Source of the DNA: Verrucomicrobiia bacterium
GTDB taxonomy: Bacteria > Verrucomicrobiota > Verrucomicrobiia > Opitutales > Opitutaceae
Length of the DNA: 64,000 nt
Direction: 5' to 3'
Assembly (NCBI GenBank): GCA_011525695.1
Contig: WYBX01000115.1
Span: 1-64,000 of the forward strand
Below the pieces are notes generated by a model. It saw only the letters and a program-made list of their open reading frames with translations, did not search any database and was not told the DNA's origin. Positions 16,302-26,169 of this stretch are shown here, one piece after another (within the stretch, counting starts at the first letter, position 1; every line of letters starts with the position of its first letter). A program made the translations under genes and the position numbers.

Positions 16302-17178
16302 GGTTCCCGTGATGAGTGCCGATCAACTTTGAGCATCCTGCAGCATTCAGTAGGAACCGGTGCCGCCGCAATCGAGCAGTGTTCGCAGCCATAGATTCCA
16401 AGGGTGGCACCGTACGGACACGCGCACCGCGTGCGATCAATGGCATCTCATGCCGCTGCCATTTTCATGATGGCTGGCCTGAGAGCCATTTTGTCCAAGA
16501 AAAGCCGGAGATTTGTGGAGCAAACTGGGGAAGGAACGCATCCGGGCCCCAATCTTCTTCACGGTCGGTGCTCCTCTCTTGGTTTCTTGAAACATCCTGG
16601 GATGCGTTCCGGGCAGCATCTCATTCAGGGTATGGTGCGGTTTAAATGCGTTTCGCACCGATTGCGTTTGCATACCTGTCACAGCATTCGCCTGGGACTG
16701 TCCTTGCAGGCCGGCCTGCGCTGAAATTCGTTTCAACGACCTTTCGACAACGTCAGCCGGAAGGTCGAAGGATTTCCTTATCGCAGCGGCCATGCGGGAC
16801 AAGGTCCAGGATGCCAACGACAGCAACCAGAACCCCAGCCGGTTCGGCAGGCGGATGTTGCGGCTTGCTGGAGGAAGCGGAGTTGCAGGATGTAGGATAA
16901 GGCGGGAAGTAGACGGCATATTTTGCGATGGAGTTGGCGCCCGGTGACAACTCGTCGGGTGCGCTCCATAAGCTGAGACAAGCCAGCCGCAAAGATCAGA
17001 TACCCAAATCTTTCTTCACCATGGAGGCAGCGTCGATGGCATCCGCTGCTTTTGGGAAGCGACCGGCGTTGTCGGGTGGCGCAACATGGTCGCTGCGCGG
17101 CACCCCATTCAAAGATTCAGGTGCGCACCCGGTTTTCGCGAGGCCGGCATATCCCTTCAGGCGCCCGCGGGCGTCATG
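16302..17178. other. 877-bp gene-poor stretch
   Basis: No complete gene is supported here. The middle part on the - strand contains a decayed STN-domain coding remnant. The rest (16302-16550 and 16800-17178) shows no recognisable product, hairpin terminator or repeat on either strand. Confidence 0.6.
16554..16790 (-). pseudogene. remnant of an STN domain (TonB receptor N terminus)
   Basis: Translation on the - strand gives IRKSFDLPADVVERSLKRIS, followed by degraded residues. This is nearly identical to IKKSFDLPADVIEKSLKRFS in the intact TonB receptor at 20.7-24.5 kb, and GFWLLSLASW upstream resembles its signal peptide. The rest of a receptor is missing. The remnant lies next to the MttB gene, so a receptor has been lost there, or an STN segment was copied. 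Confidence 0.7.
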
Positions 17179-18591
17179 TCATCGAATCGGCTTCAGGTAG
17201 TGGGACTCGATCCGGCCGAGTTCATCCGAGACAGCCCGGCTGAGGAGGGGTTCGCGGGGAGCGGCGAGCAATTGCGCCGCGCGCTCTGCGGCGCGCTGGG
17301 ACAGGTTACGGCTGCCTTCGGAGATCCAGCGGTTGCGCGTAACCCGGCAAAGCAGCCGCGGCTGATGCAACTCGCTTCTGAAATGGTCGAGCGTGTGCTC
17401 ACTGTCGAGAAACTGGCCGGTGATTCCGACACTGCGAACCAGTTCCTCCGCCAAAGTTTCGTCGTTCACCTCGATCCCACGGATATACCGCAGGGCCATG
17501 GCCGCGATTGCGTCGTCCATGACTGCCTTCGCGGGTGAAATTGTCTTTTCGGATTCAAGTTGGCCGACTCCCCAGATCACATTGACACCCGCGCTGGCGT
17601 GGGTGACGGCGGCGAGCATGGACTCGGCGGCCGCTTGTTCGTCGGGAGCCATGGAATCTGTACACATCCATGACGCGGAAGGCAGTCCATGGCGCTTCGC
17701 CAGCGCCGCGCCGACGGCCGCCAGCAGGCAGGTCTCCGGACCGCCGGTCACTGCAGACGCCGTTCGCATATCCATAATATGGGAAAACCCGAGATTGTGT
17801 ATGACGGGACGGCCAGGCTCCAGGATCTCGTTGACTACAATGCCGGCGAGAATTTCGGCGTGCCCGACGGCGGCTTCGCCGGCAAGCGTTACTGGTGCCG
17901 ACGTCCCGGCCATCGGTTCACCATTGACCATCAGCGGAATTCCCGATCCGGCGCTACGGACAAATATGTCCAGCGCAAGGTGCGTCCAACGCAGCGGGCC
18001 ATGAGCGGTGAAGCCCATGCTCAAGACAGGGCAATCCTTCAGCGCCCTCTCCGCCGCCAGGACAGTGCCCATCTCCTTCATTGCTTCGGCCCCCATCGGT
18101 GAAAATGACAACGCCCGCAGGTGCTTGCGACAGTTCTGAGCCATGATCCGAAGTCCGACAAAATCGCGCGCTTGCGGAGCTATATCCTCCAACGACGTGC
18201 CCACGATTCCGTGAACGCTGTCGAGCGCCTCGGTGAGGCGGGCCCAGTCAGCGAGCACGTTCGAGGTGAATGGCGCGCACTTGCCCAGCAGATCGGCCCA
18301 GTTCAGCGCCGCACCGGTCCAAAACAGACTGGGGCCACCGGCGGCGATCTCGGTGATCGTCCCGTTCAGGTCAGCCAGGCGAATCACCCGTGGAGCCAGC
18401 GCCACCCGTTCACGGACCATTTCCCTCGGCAGACGGATCACCTGTGCGCCGATGCCGGGCCTGGCCCCAGCAGCCAGCAGCCGGGCGACGACGCCGTCAT
18501 GTTCCAGCCGCACACCGGGGTCGGCCAACAGCCGCAGCGCTGTCTCGTCAATTCGCTCGATGTCGGTTGTGGAAAACATGCCGTGCTTCAT
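17179..18591 (-). CDS. MttB-family methylamine/betaine methyltransferase without pyrrolysine
   Basis: A protein of about 470 residues of the trimethylamine methyltransferase (MttB) superfamily. It is open throughout with no in-frame amber codon, so it belongs to the non-pyrrolysine branch, whose studied members demethylate glycine betaine, proline betaine, carnitine or gamma-butyrobetaine. Recognisable blocks are DIERIDETALRLLADPGVR at the N terminus, GPSLFWTGAALNW, and GLPSASWMCTDSM. The chosen ATG (18591) starts the conserved part and has an AGGGG about 17 bp upstream; ATGs at 18651 and 18699 add a low-complexity tail. Its substrate is unknown. No corrinoid protein gene is adjacent; the nearest is at 3954. 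It is divergent from the ECF sigma gene. Confidence 0.85.
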   Translation of the reverse strand: MKHGMFSTTDIERIDETALRLLADPGVRLEHDGVVARLLAAGARPGIGAQVIRLPREMVRERVALAPRVIRLADLNGTITEIAAGGPSLFWTGAALNWADLLGKCAPFTSNVLADWARLTEALDSVHGIVGTSLEDIAPQARDFVGLRIMAQNCRKHLRALSFSPMGAEAMKEMGTVLAAERALKDCPVLSMGFTAHGPLRWTHLALDIFVRSAGSGIPLMVNGEPMAGTSAPVTLAGEAAVGHAEILAGIVVNEILEPGRPVIHNLGFSHIMDMRTASAVTGGPETCLLAAVGAALAKRHGLPSASWMCTDSMAPDEQAAAESMLAAVTHASAGVNVIWGVGQLESEKTISPAKAVMDDAIAAMALRYIRGIEVNDETLAEELVRSVGITGQFLDSEHTLDHFRSELHQPRLLCRVTRNRWISEGSRNLSQRAAERAAQLLAAPREPLLSRAVSDELGRIESHYLKPIR

Positions 18592-18885
18592 ACTTGATCT
18601 GTTCGACCCCTGCGAGTTGGAGACGGACTTCGGCTGCGTGTGAGTTTGCATATTGCTGCCGGAAATATGACTCGTGCCACTGAGAGCATCACGCGGCATG
18701 GCCGCAACCGGAATATTGGCGCGTGGTCATGATGCGCCCTCGAGCCATGCCATGTCTGTGTGAGGTGGAGCCCGCTTGCGAATCCCGCGCCCAAGTTTCC
18801 GCATCCGCATGAAAACATCTATCGCACCAAAACAATCCTTGTAACTTCATTGAGTTTGTCACACACGCTGCGCGCAGGCCCCGCA

Positions 18886-19464
18886 GTGAATCCTCCCTCT
18901 TCGCTCCCCAAGCTTTCTCCCAGCGTCGACCAAGGTCGCTGGTTTGCGGATGAAGTCCATGCACATGATGCTTCGTTGAAATCGTATCTGCGTGGCGCAT
19001 TTCCGGCCGTCCGCGATGTCGATGATGTCGTGCAGGAATCGTATCTTCGCATCTGGAAGGCCCAGGCGAGCCAGCCGATTCAATTTGCGAAGGCGTTTCT
19101 CTTCAAGGTCGCCCGAAACATCGCGATCAATCTGGTGAACCGCGAGCGCGTTTCGCCCATCGACGTTGTAGCTGATCTGGCCGCGTTGACTGTCATAGAA
19201 GATGGGCCCACCGCTGCCGAAGCCGCATGCACCCGGGAGGAAATCCTCCTGCTGGCAGACGGCATCGAGACGCTACCGACCCGTTGCCGTGAAATTTTCA
19301 TCCTCCGCCGTATCAAGGGAATCCCGCAAAAGGAGATCGCAGCGTTGCTCGGCATTTCCGAGCAGACTGTGCAGGTTCAGGTGCAACGCGGCGTGAGACG
19401 CTGCGAGGAATTCCTGCGCCGCCACGGAGTTGAACGAGGCCATGGCCATGCTGAGAAGCACTGA
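18886..19464 (+). CDS. ECF sigma factor (FecI-like)
   Basis: A sigma-70 family factor of about 192 residues when started at GTG 18886. Region 2 (LKSYLRGAFPAVRDVDDVVQ, followed by ESYLRIWKA) and region 4 with the helix-turn-helix PQKEIAALLGISEQTVQVQV are complete. The open frame extends to 18760, but the region before 18886 has no sigma similarity. The stop codon overlaps the FecR gene. With FecR and an STN-bearing receptor downstream it forms a cell-surface signalling set: ligand at the receptor releases the sigma factor, which transcribes the receptor genes. The start is uncertain; the family is not. Confidence 0.9.
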   Translation: MNPPSSLPKLSPSVDQGRWFADEVHAHDASLKSYLRGAFPAVRDVDDVVQESYLRIWKAQASQPIQFAKAFLFKVARNIAINLVNRERVSPIDVVADLAALTVIEDGPTAAEAACTREEILLLADGIETLPTRCREIFILRRIKGIPQKEIAALLGISEQTVQVQVQRGVRRCEEFLRRHGVERGHGHAEKH

Positions 19465-20569
19465 ATTGATGTTCCGCCGGGCCAGGAAGACTGCCGCATC
19501 GCCGGATGATTCGGCGGCGGGAGCCGCGGCGGCGGAGTGGTTCGCGCTACGCGATGCGGGGCTTTCGGCTGAACAGGAGCGGGAATTTCAGCACTGGCTG
19601 GACTCCGACCCCCGTCATGGTCCCGCGCTCGCTCGTCTCGACGCAGCATGGTCAACATTTGGGCGGCCAGCGCGGACAGGAGCGGCCGACGAGCTTTTCC
19701 AGGAGTTGGAGATTCGCGCCACCCGCCGTCGACGCCGGCGCATGAGCGCCGCCGTGGCGACGCTGGTGGTCCTGTTTGCCGTGGGCTCATTCTGGCGTGT
19801 TCCACGCGAGAAGATGTTGGCGACGACAATTCCCCAGACAGCGGTGATCCTTGCTCCGACAAGGCGGGAGCTTCCCGACGGGTCGGTTGTCCTCCTGAAG
19901 GAGGGAGCGCAGATTGCCCAGTCGTTCAGCGGGGCATCTCGGCGCGTCGAGTTGAAGCACGGCGAGGCAATTTTCGAGGTCGCAAAAGACCCGTTGCGCC
20001 CGTTCGTGGTCTCCGCCGGCGTCGTCGAAGTCCGTGCCGTCGGAACCGCATTTGCCGTTGAGATTGCGGACAGGGCAGTTGAGGTGCTCGTTACCGAAGG
20101 CACCGTATTGGTGGGCGCGGGGGAGCGAGCGTCGGATTCCAGCGAATCAGGGCGGGACGGGAGTGAACTCGCCTCCTCCACGAACCCAGCCTCCTCGTCT
20201 GCAACCGCCACTGTCGCGGCCGGGCATCGCGCCTTGGTCGACACCGCAGCGTCCGTGACATCTCCCGTGGTGACTCCAGTCACTGATACGGAACGCGATG
20301 CGCGACTCGCCTGGCGCAATCGCCGCGTCGAGTTTTCAGGAACCCCGTTGGAGGAAGCTGTGGCGCTCCTGAATCGTGAGGCTGCCGATTCGTCGCGGAT
20401 GAAACTCGATATCCGTGGTTCGGAGCTCATGGCAATGCGGGTCAGCGGAATCTTTCGAACCGACAACATGGATGCCTTCGTGCTCCTGTTGGAGGCCGGC
20501 TTTGGGGTGAGGGTGGAGCGGTCGGGGAGAGTCATCACGTTGCGCAAGGAGTCGGCATTGCCGAATTGA
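19442..20569 (+). CDS. FecR-like anti-sigma factor with C-terminal STN-like domain
   Basis: A protein of about 375 residues. The N terminus (about 20-80) is the cytoplasmic sigma-binding domain (EWFALRDAG, FQHWLDSDPRHGPALARLD). An RRRRRRM stretch and one membrane span (about 97-118, AAVATLVVLFAVGSFW) follow. The periplasmic FecR domain starts at LPDGSVVLLKEG. A Ser-rich linker leads to a last 70 residues (VEFSGTPLEEAVALLNREA...) resembling secretin/TonB short N-terminal folds. It overlaps the sigma gene stop by 23 bp, fitting coupled translation. It should pass the receptor signal to the sigma factor. Confidence 0.88.
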   Translation: MAMLRSTELMFRRARKTAASPDDSAAGAAAAEWFALRDAGLSAEQEREFQHWLDSDPRHGPALARLDAAWSTFGRPARTGAADELFQELEIRATRRRRRRMSAAVATLVVLFAVGSFWRVPREKMLATTIPQTAVILAPTRRELPDGSVVLLKEGAQIAQSFSGASRRVELKHGEAIFEVAKDPLRPFVVSAGVVEVRAVGTAFAVEIADRAVEVLVTEGTVLVGAGERASDSSESGRDGSELASSTNPASSSATATVAAGHRALVDTAASVTSPVVTPVTDTERDARLAWRNRRVEFSGTPLEEAVALLNREAADSSRMKLDIRGSELMAMRVSGIFRTDNMDAFVLLLEAGFGVRVERSGRVITLRKESALPN

Positions 20570-20688
20570 GGTAATTTTCCACCGCCGGTGGAAAATTTGT
20601 GTAACTGATCGTCGAAGCTGGCTTGTCTCCGATTTATGACGGCGCACCCACGGCGTCGTCATTGAGCCCCAAGCCGACCGAACGTACC

Positions 20689-23600
20689 ATGACGCCAGCC
20701 TCTCGTCTCTGCGCCGTGCCGCCGTCACCCATGCTGCCGTGGAGCGGTTTGGGCCGACGCATCACAACAATGGTGGGGATCTGGCTCCTGTCCTCGGTCG
20801 TCTTGGTAATGGCCTGTGCCGCCGAGGCGATAAAGAAGTCCTTTGATCTTCCGGCTGATGTCATCGAAAAGTCGCTGAAGCGCTTTTCGGAGCAGTCCGG
20901 CCTGGAGGTTCTGTTTCCGACGGATGCCGTCGAGGGCGTGCGAACCCAGGTTGTGCGGGGCACGATGACGTCGCGCGAGGCTCTCGATCGGATGCTAGCC
21001 GGTACTGACTTCGGAGTGGTCCAGGATCCGAAGAGTGGTGCGCTGACTGTTCGGAAGCACCAGGACGCCAATGGGGCGCGACCAGCGACAAAGCCCAATT
21101 CTCGAACCTCCATTCAAAAAAAAAGCACCAAATCCATGAATGTTGAAAACCAGGCAATGAAACCACGATCCCCCTTCGCCCTGCTGGGCGCCCTGCTGGC
21201 CGTGGCCTTGGCTCCCGCCCAGGCCGCGGACTCTACGAGTCCCACCGCGACGGGAACAGCAATACAGTCCGAAGACGATGTGCTCCACCTCAGTCCCTTC
21301 ATAGTTGAGAGTGAGAGAGGAACGGGTTATCAGGCGGCATCAACCCTGGCAGGCACCCGTCTCAATACTCCGATCAAGGACCTCGGCGCCTCGATCTCCG
21401 TCTATACGCGGGACTTTCTCAACGATCTGGGCACGAACAACGTCAATGAGCTCCTGGTGTTTGGCACCGGGACGGAGGCCGGCGGCCCCCAGGGCAACTA
21501 TTCGGGCGCAACCGGGAACATCAACGCCACTGAAGTTTACGGCAGCGGCATAAGGTCCAATCCGGAAGGGGCAACCCGTATCAGAGGCCTGGGTGCGCCC
21601 AACTATACGCGGGGTTACTTTGCCACAAGCATTCCGACCGACTTCTATAACGTCGATTCCGTGACCGTGAATCGCGGGCCCAACTCCATCCTGTTTGGCG
21701 CCGGCAATCCGGCCGGCGTGATCAACACGGCGATCGTCACGGCAAACTTGGAGCGTGACTCGAACGATGTCCTGATGCGTTATGGCAACAACGACAGCAT
21801 CAGGGCCTCATTCGACATCAATCGCGTCCTCATTCCCAACAAGGTGGCGGCACGAATTGCGGCGGTCGACGATAATGAGGAGTACAACCAGCGTCCGGCC
21901 TTCGAGCGAAAGAAGCGGATTTTCGGCGCCCTGGCAGTCAAGCCGTTTGCCTCGACCACCGTGCGCGGCAGCTTCGAATCGGGCACGACCCGCGCCAACC
22001 GTCCTTTGACGGTGCTTCCGCAGGACACCATCGCAAGAGAATGGTATGAAGCGGGCATGCCGGTCTGGGACTGGACTTATTACGACGATCCCGCGCGCAA
22101 TCCCAATGCTGCGGCTCAGGTGAAGGACATGGGTCTGGGTGGCCCCGAGGTAGTTGGTGGTGCGGGATATTTGACCAGCTACATGGAGGTTTACAACACC
22201 ATCATTGCCGTATACCCAGAGGCCAACGCCACCGCGGCAAACTACGCGTTTGATGCGGTTCTCAACCATACTTCAGGCACAGCCCTGAACTCGGTTCGGA
22301 ATAATCTCTATCATCCGCTCGTCAATCGCGACTCCGCAGCAGATGGTTCGGTATATTTCATCAGCACGCGCAATACCGGTCTGATCAATCCCGCCTACTA
22401 CCCCGATGGCCGCCGTCCCGCCGGTATGAAACTGCAGGGTTTTACTGATTTTGATGCATTCGATTTCAAGAATCGCATGCTCGATGAGGTTGGCGGCCAG
22501 CGTGAAAGCTTTCACAACTTCAATGTTTCGATCGAGCAGTTGGCCTGGAAGGATCGCTTGGGTATCGAGCTTGCCTACTATGGCGAACGCTATGACCGAA
22601 TGGACGACAAGGCGTTCATGGGATGGCTTGGCAATGGGGCCGTCCGAATCGATACGATGGTTACACTGCCAACAGGCAAACCCAACCCCAATCTGGGACG
22701 CCCGTATATGCTGGCTCTCCCGTCCGGCAGTTATCTCAGCTCGGAGCGGGAGTCCACCCGGGCCACCGGATTTGCACGATATGATTTCAAGGACGTCAGT
22801 CCCCGTCTGGGCAAGTGGCTCGGACGGCACACTCTGACCGGACTCTGGGACCGAAGCAGACTGGACTCGCTCTCCTATCTGAGCCAGCTGTACTGGGCCG
22901 GAACAATCGCCGATGCGATAAGCGCCAACCGGCTTGCCAGCGAGCGCCAGGCTTCAATGATCGTATATCTCGGCGATTCGATACTGGATGGAAGTCCGCT
23001 CAGGTTGAATCCGATATCGGTTCCCGTTCTGGTCAATGGACAGGAGTTGCAGACGGAATATTTCGATGCTCCGGCAGGCTCAACCGCGCAGGGAGATTTC
23101 AAGATGGGCACGGCGCGTGTCCAGGAGATCACCCGCAGCGGTTCGGCTTCGCGGACCGTCATCAAATCGAAGGCGTTTGTTCTCCAAAGCCATTGGCTCG
23201 ACGAGCATCTTGTGACCACTTTGGGCTGGCGTCGCGATGAGGGCTACTTCCAGAGCCGCAGCCTTGTCGCCGGCTCCAATGTCGAGAAAATCCGCCATGG
23301 GTTGAACGATTTTTCCTTCGATTCGACGCCTCCGCCGCGTGGCAGCAAGGAAGTGAAGTCCGGCAGCGCGGTCCTGCGCTGGCCGCAAAAGCTCGCCCGC
23401 CTGCCCTTCGGCATCGACGGCAGCGTGTTTGTCAATGTGGCGGAGAATTTCACGCCTGCCTCCGGTCGCGTGGACATGTATAACCAGTCGCTCGGTTCGC
23501 CGGAGGGTGAAACTGAGGAGGTCGGATTTAACCTTTCGTTCCTGGATGGCCGCTTCAACATGCGTCTGAATCGGTTCGAGACGAGCGGCAAGTCAGCGAG

Positions 23601-24525
23601 CTATAACAGTGCCGTGCTCAATCGAATCGTCACGAACATCCTCTTCGGCGGCAATCTTGCGTGGGTGTCGGATCCCACCGTCGACCGCATGGCGGAGGTC
23701 GAAAAGATGTTTGCGGTGCTTCCTTCCAACGTAAAGGACGACTGGCAGTGGAAGGTAACGGGAAACTGGGTTCCCGGAGTTTCCGGAAGTCGCACGGCAA
23801 CCTACACCAACCTTGCGGGCCGCACCGACACCACGGACTTTGTCGCGAAGGGCACGGAGGCCGAATTCGCATTCAATCCCACCCCCCAGTGGCGGTTTAT
23901 TCTGAATGTCGCCAAGCAGGAAACCGTCCAGACCAACCTCGCGCCGATTACAAAGGAGTTCGTCGCGCGCTTGAAGCCCGTCTGGGACACACAGCGCAAT
24001 CTCCCTCATGGCCAGTATCCCACGACCTATCCGGGCGTGCCCTTGAGCCCCGGGGTTGAACTAAGAGGTCCCTATCTCGATGCCTTTGTCTATGGCCCCT
24101 TCAACCAAATACTGGCTACAGAGGGCACCGTCAGTCCGGAACAGCGGAAGTGGCGCGCCAATTTTGTCGGCAGCTACGAATTCAACCGCGAGGGCCGATT
24201 CAAGGGCTGGAGTGTCGGCACCGGAGTGCGCTGGCAGGACAAGTTCGCGATTGGCTATCCATCCAACTACAATTCCGACGGCCTCGCCGTCTCCGATCTC
24301 AACAATCCCTACTACGGACCGGCGGAGACCAACGTGGACTTCTTTGCGGGATACACCCGTAAGATATGGGATAATCGGATTTTGTGGAAGGCACAACTCA
24401 ATGTTCGCAACGCTATCGGCGAGGGGGACATCATCGGCGTGACTTCCCAGCCAACGGGCGAAATCGCAGTCGCCCGCCTTGCACCGGAGCGGCGCTGGTA
24501 CCTGACCAACACGTTCAGTTTCTAA
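20689..24525 (+). CDS. TonB-dependent receptor with N-terminal STN signalling domain
   Basis: A 1278-residue outer-membrane receptor. Signal peptide 1 spans about 27-46 (TTMVGIWLLSSVVLVMACAAEA). The STN domain spans 48-123 (KKSFDLPADVIEKSLKRFS to VRK). A second, complete signal peptide lies at 157-180 (MKPRSPFALLGALLAVALA, ending AQAA), followed by a TonB-box-like LSPFIVESE, the plug (from about 212) and the 22-strand barrel ending in RRWYLTNTFSF. A run of nine A (21116-21124) separates the two parts. ATGs at 21136 and 21157 could start a separate receptor with its own signal peptide. It is likely a sugar-oligomer or glycan receptor controlled by the FecI/FecR pair upstream. Confidence 0.9.
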   Translation: MTPASRLCAVPPSPMLPWSGLGRRITTMVGIWLLSSVVLVMACAAEAIKKSFDLPADVIEKSLKRFSEQSGLEVLFPTDAVEGVRTQVVRGTMTSREALDRMLAGTDFGVVQDPKSGALTVRKHQDANGARPATKPNSRTSIQKKSTKSMNVENQAMKPRSPFALLGALLAVALAPAQAADSTSPTATGTAIQSEDDVLHLSPFIVESERGTGYQAASTLAGTRLNTPIKDLGASISVYTRDFLNDLGTNNVNELLVFGTGTEAGGPQGNYSGATGNINATEVYGSGIRSNPEGATRIRGLGAPNYTRGYFATSIPTDFYNVDSVTVNRGPNSILFGAGNPAGVINTAIVTANLERDSNDVLMRYGNNDSIRASFDINRVLIPNKVAARIAAVDDNEEYNQRPAFERKKRIFGALAVKPFASTTVRGSFESGTTRANRPLTVLPQDTIAREWYEAGMPVWDWTYYDDPARNPNAAAQVKDMGLGGPEVVGGAGYLTSYMEVYNTIIAVYPEANATAANYAFDAVLNHTSGTALNSVRNNLYHPLVNRDSAADGSVYFISTRNTGLINPAYYPDGRRPAGMKLQGFTDFDAFDFKNRMLDEVGGQRESFHNFNVSIEQLAWKDRLGIELAYYGERYDRMDDKAFMGWLGNGAVRIDTMVTLPTGKPNPNLGRPYMLALPSGSYLSSERESTRATGFARYDFKDVSPRLGKWLGRHTLTGLWDRSRLDSLSYLSQLYWAGTIADAISANRLASERQASMIVYLGDSILDGSPLRLNPISVPVLVNGQELQTEYFDAPAGSTAQGDFKMGTARVQEITRSGSASRTVIKSKAFVLQSHWLDEHLVTTLGWRRDEGYFQSRSLVAGSNVEKIRHGLNDFSFDSTPPPRGSKEVKSGSAVLRWPQKLARLPFGIDGSVFVNVAENFTPASGRVDMYNQSLGSPEGETEEVGFNLSFLDGRFNMRLNRFETSGKSASYNSAVLNRIVTNILFGGNLAWVSDPTVDRMAEVEKMFAVLPSNVKDDWQWKVTGNWVPGVSGSRTATYTNLAGRTDTTDFVAKGTEAEFAFNPTPQWRFILNVAKQETVQTNLAPITKEFVARLKPVWDTQRNLPHGQYPTTYPGVPLSPGVELRGPYLDAFVYGPFNQILATEGTVSPEQRKWRANFVGSYEFNREGRFKGWSVGTGVRWQDKFAIGYPSNYNSDGLAVSDLNNPYYGPAETNVDFFAGYTRKIWDNRILWKAQLNVRNAIGEGDIIGVTSQPTGEIAVARLAPERRWYLTNTFSF

Positions 24526-24720
24526 TCCGGCGGATGGACAGAATGCTTCCGAGTGTGGCTTCCCGCCAGTCCCCGTAGTCCTTCATGAAAGCTGTCCTTG
24601 GACATAACCAAGGACGGGCGAAGGGCTGGGATGCGCATCAAATCTCCCATTGCTCCTGCGATGGGAGATGGAGCGTAATTGGGGCTGAGGTGCTTGGACA
24701 TTCTTGAAAGGGCATAACAC

Positions 24721-26076
24721 ATGAAACCATTCCCGTTCACGTTCCTGCTCCTTGCAGGCACCGTACTTTCATTGCCGGTCGATGCGGCAATCGACTTCTC
24801 CCCACGCCCGGAGGAACAGCAACTGCCGCGGGCGATGCGCTCGAAGATGAACGAGGTGGCACGCATCACGGTAGGCCAGAGGGAGGCGGACATTGTTGGG
24901 AACGACAACCGGGCGTTGCAGGCTGCGGTGGATTACATGGCTGGGCTTGGAGGCGGCGTGGTCGAAATCGGAGAGGGGGAATACCTGATGCGCGATTCGC
25001 TTCACCTTCGGTCGAATGTCGTTGTGCGAGGCGCCGGGGTCAAAACGGTCCTGAAAAAAGCCCCGGCTGTGGTGTCCTTGCTGGCACTCGACGGTGATTA
25101 CGGAGAGGAGCAGATCACGCTGATGGATCCGAACGGGTTCAAGGTTGGTGACGGCATCAGGATATGGGATGACGGAACGGGGGAATGGGAAATCACAGTG
25201 GCCCGGATCACAGGCAGGAATGGCAATACATTTTCGATCAGCAAACCGCTCTCTGACGACTGCATGGTGAGGGAGAATGCGAAGGCTGCGACGGTGTTTC
25301 CGATCATCAGCGGCTACGACATTGACGGGGCAAGGATCGAAGATCTCGTTGTGGAGGGAAACAAGGCGGAAAATCCCTTCCTGATCGACGGATGCCGGGG
25401 CGGCGGAATCTATCTTTATCGGGGCTTCGGCACTGTGATCGAGCGCTGCGTGGTGCGCGATTACAACGGCGACGGTATCAGCTTCCAGCAATCCAACGAT
25501 GTCACGGTTCGCGAGTGCGTCATCGAGGGGAACGCTGCGCTGGGGTTGCACCCCGGAAGCGGATCCCAGCGTCCCGTGATTCAGGAATGCGTCGCCCGAC
25601 TCAATGGTCAGGACGGGTTGTATCTATGCTGGCGAGTGCGACACGGCCTGTTCGAGAGAAACATCCTGGAGGGTAATGGCCGCTATGGGATTTCAATCGG
25701 CCACAAGGACTCGGACAACCTGCTCCAAGAGAATCAAGTGAGAGGGAACCATCGGGACGGGGTGCACTTCCGAAACGAGAGCCTCGGAAATGCCGGCCAC
25801 CGAAACCGGCTGGAAAACAATCTGATTGAAAACAACGGGAAGGAGTCCGACGCCGCGGGCATTCGGGTCAGAGGCTACACGCGCGACCTGCTGTTCAAGA
25901 GCAACGTGATCAGGGATACCCGGCCCGCTGCGGAACAAAAACAGACCGCGGGCATTCTTATCGAGGAACACGTGGGCGGAATCGTGCTGGAGAGGAACAG
26001 CATCGAGGCACAGACGCAGGTTGATGACCGGAGGAACACATCCCGCCAAGACGTCGTTCCGCCCGTTTCGCGGTAA
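24721..26076 (+). CDS. exported right-handed parallel beta-helix protein (pectate-lyase-like)
   Basis: A 451-residue exported protein. The signal peptide is MKPFPFTFLLLAGTVLSLPVDA. Residues about 60-440 form successive beta-helix coils, with motifs such as GNDNRALQAAVDYMAGLGGG, RIEDLVVEGNKAE, IERCVVRDYNGDGIS and NLIENNGK. This fold occurs in pectate lyases, polygalacturonases and related polysaccharide lyases. No catalytic set could be assigned with certainty. It follows the receptor gene after 195 bp (no gene found in that gap) and precedes the esterase by 15-93 bp. It is probably part of a pectin- or hemicellulose-like degradation set. Confidence 0.82.
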   Translation: MKPFPFTFLLLAGTVLSLPVDAAIDFSPRPEEQQLPRAMRSKMNEVARITVGQREADIVGNDNRALQAAVDYMAGLGGGVVEIGEGEYLMRDSLHLRSNVVVRGAGVKTVLKKAPAVVSLLALDGDYGEEQITLMDPNGFKVGDGIRIWDDGTGEWEITVARITGRNGNTFSISKPLSDDCMVRENAKAATVFPIISGYDIDGARIEDLVVEGNKAENPFLIDGCRGGGIYLYRGFGTVIERCVVRDYNGDGISFQQSNDVTVRECVIEGNAALGLHPGSGSQRPVIQECVARLNGQDGLYLCWRVRHGLFERNILEGNGRYGISIGHKDSDNLLQENQVRGNHRDGVHFRNESLGNAGHRNRLENNLIENNGKESDAAGIRVRGYTRDLLFKSNVIRDTRPAAEQKQTAGILIEEHVGGIVLERNSIEAQTQVDDRRNTSRQDVVPPVSR

Positions 26077-26169
26077 ACCGTTTCCCCTCACATGAGCGGC
26101 GGTATGTGCCGCTCCATGCAAGTCCAGTTTTCCATGAGCACATCGCCGGTCACAAATCCGTTCAACCTT

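Noticed and set aside
17179..18699. Pyrrolysine-containing MttB
   Set aside because: No in-frame amber codon in the open frame.
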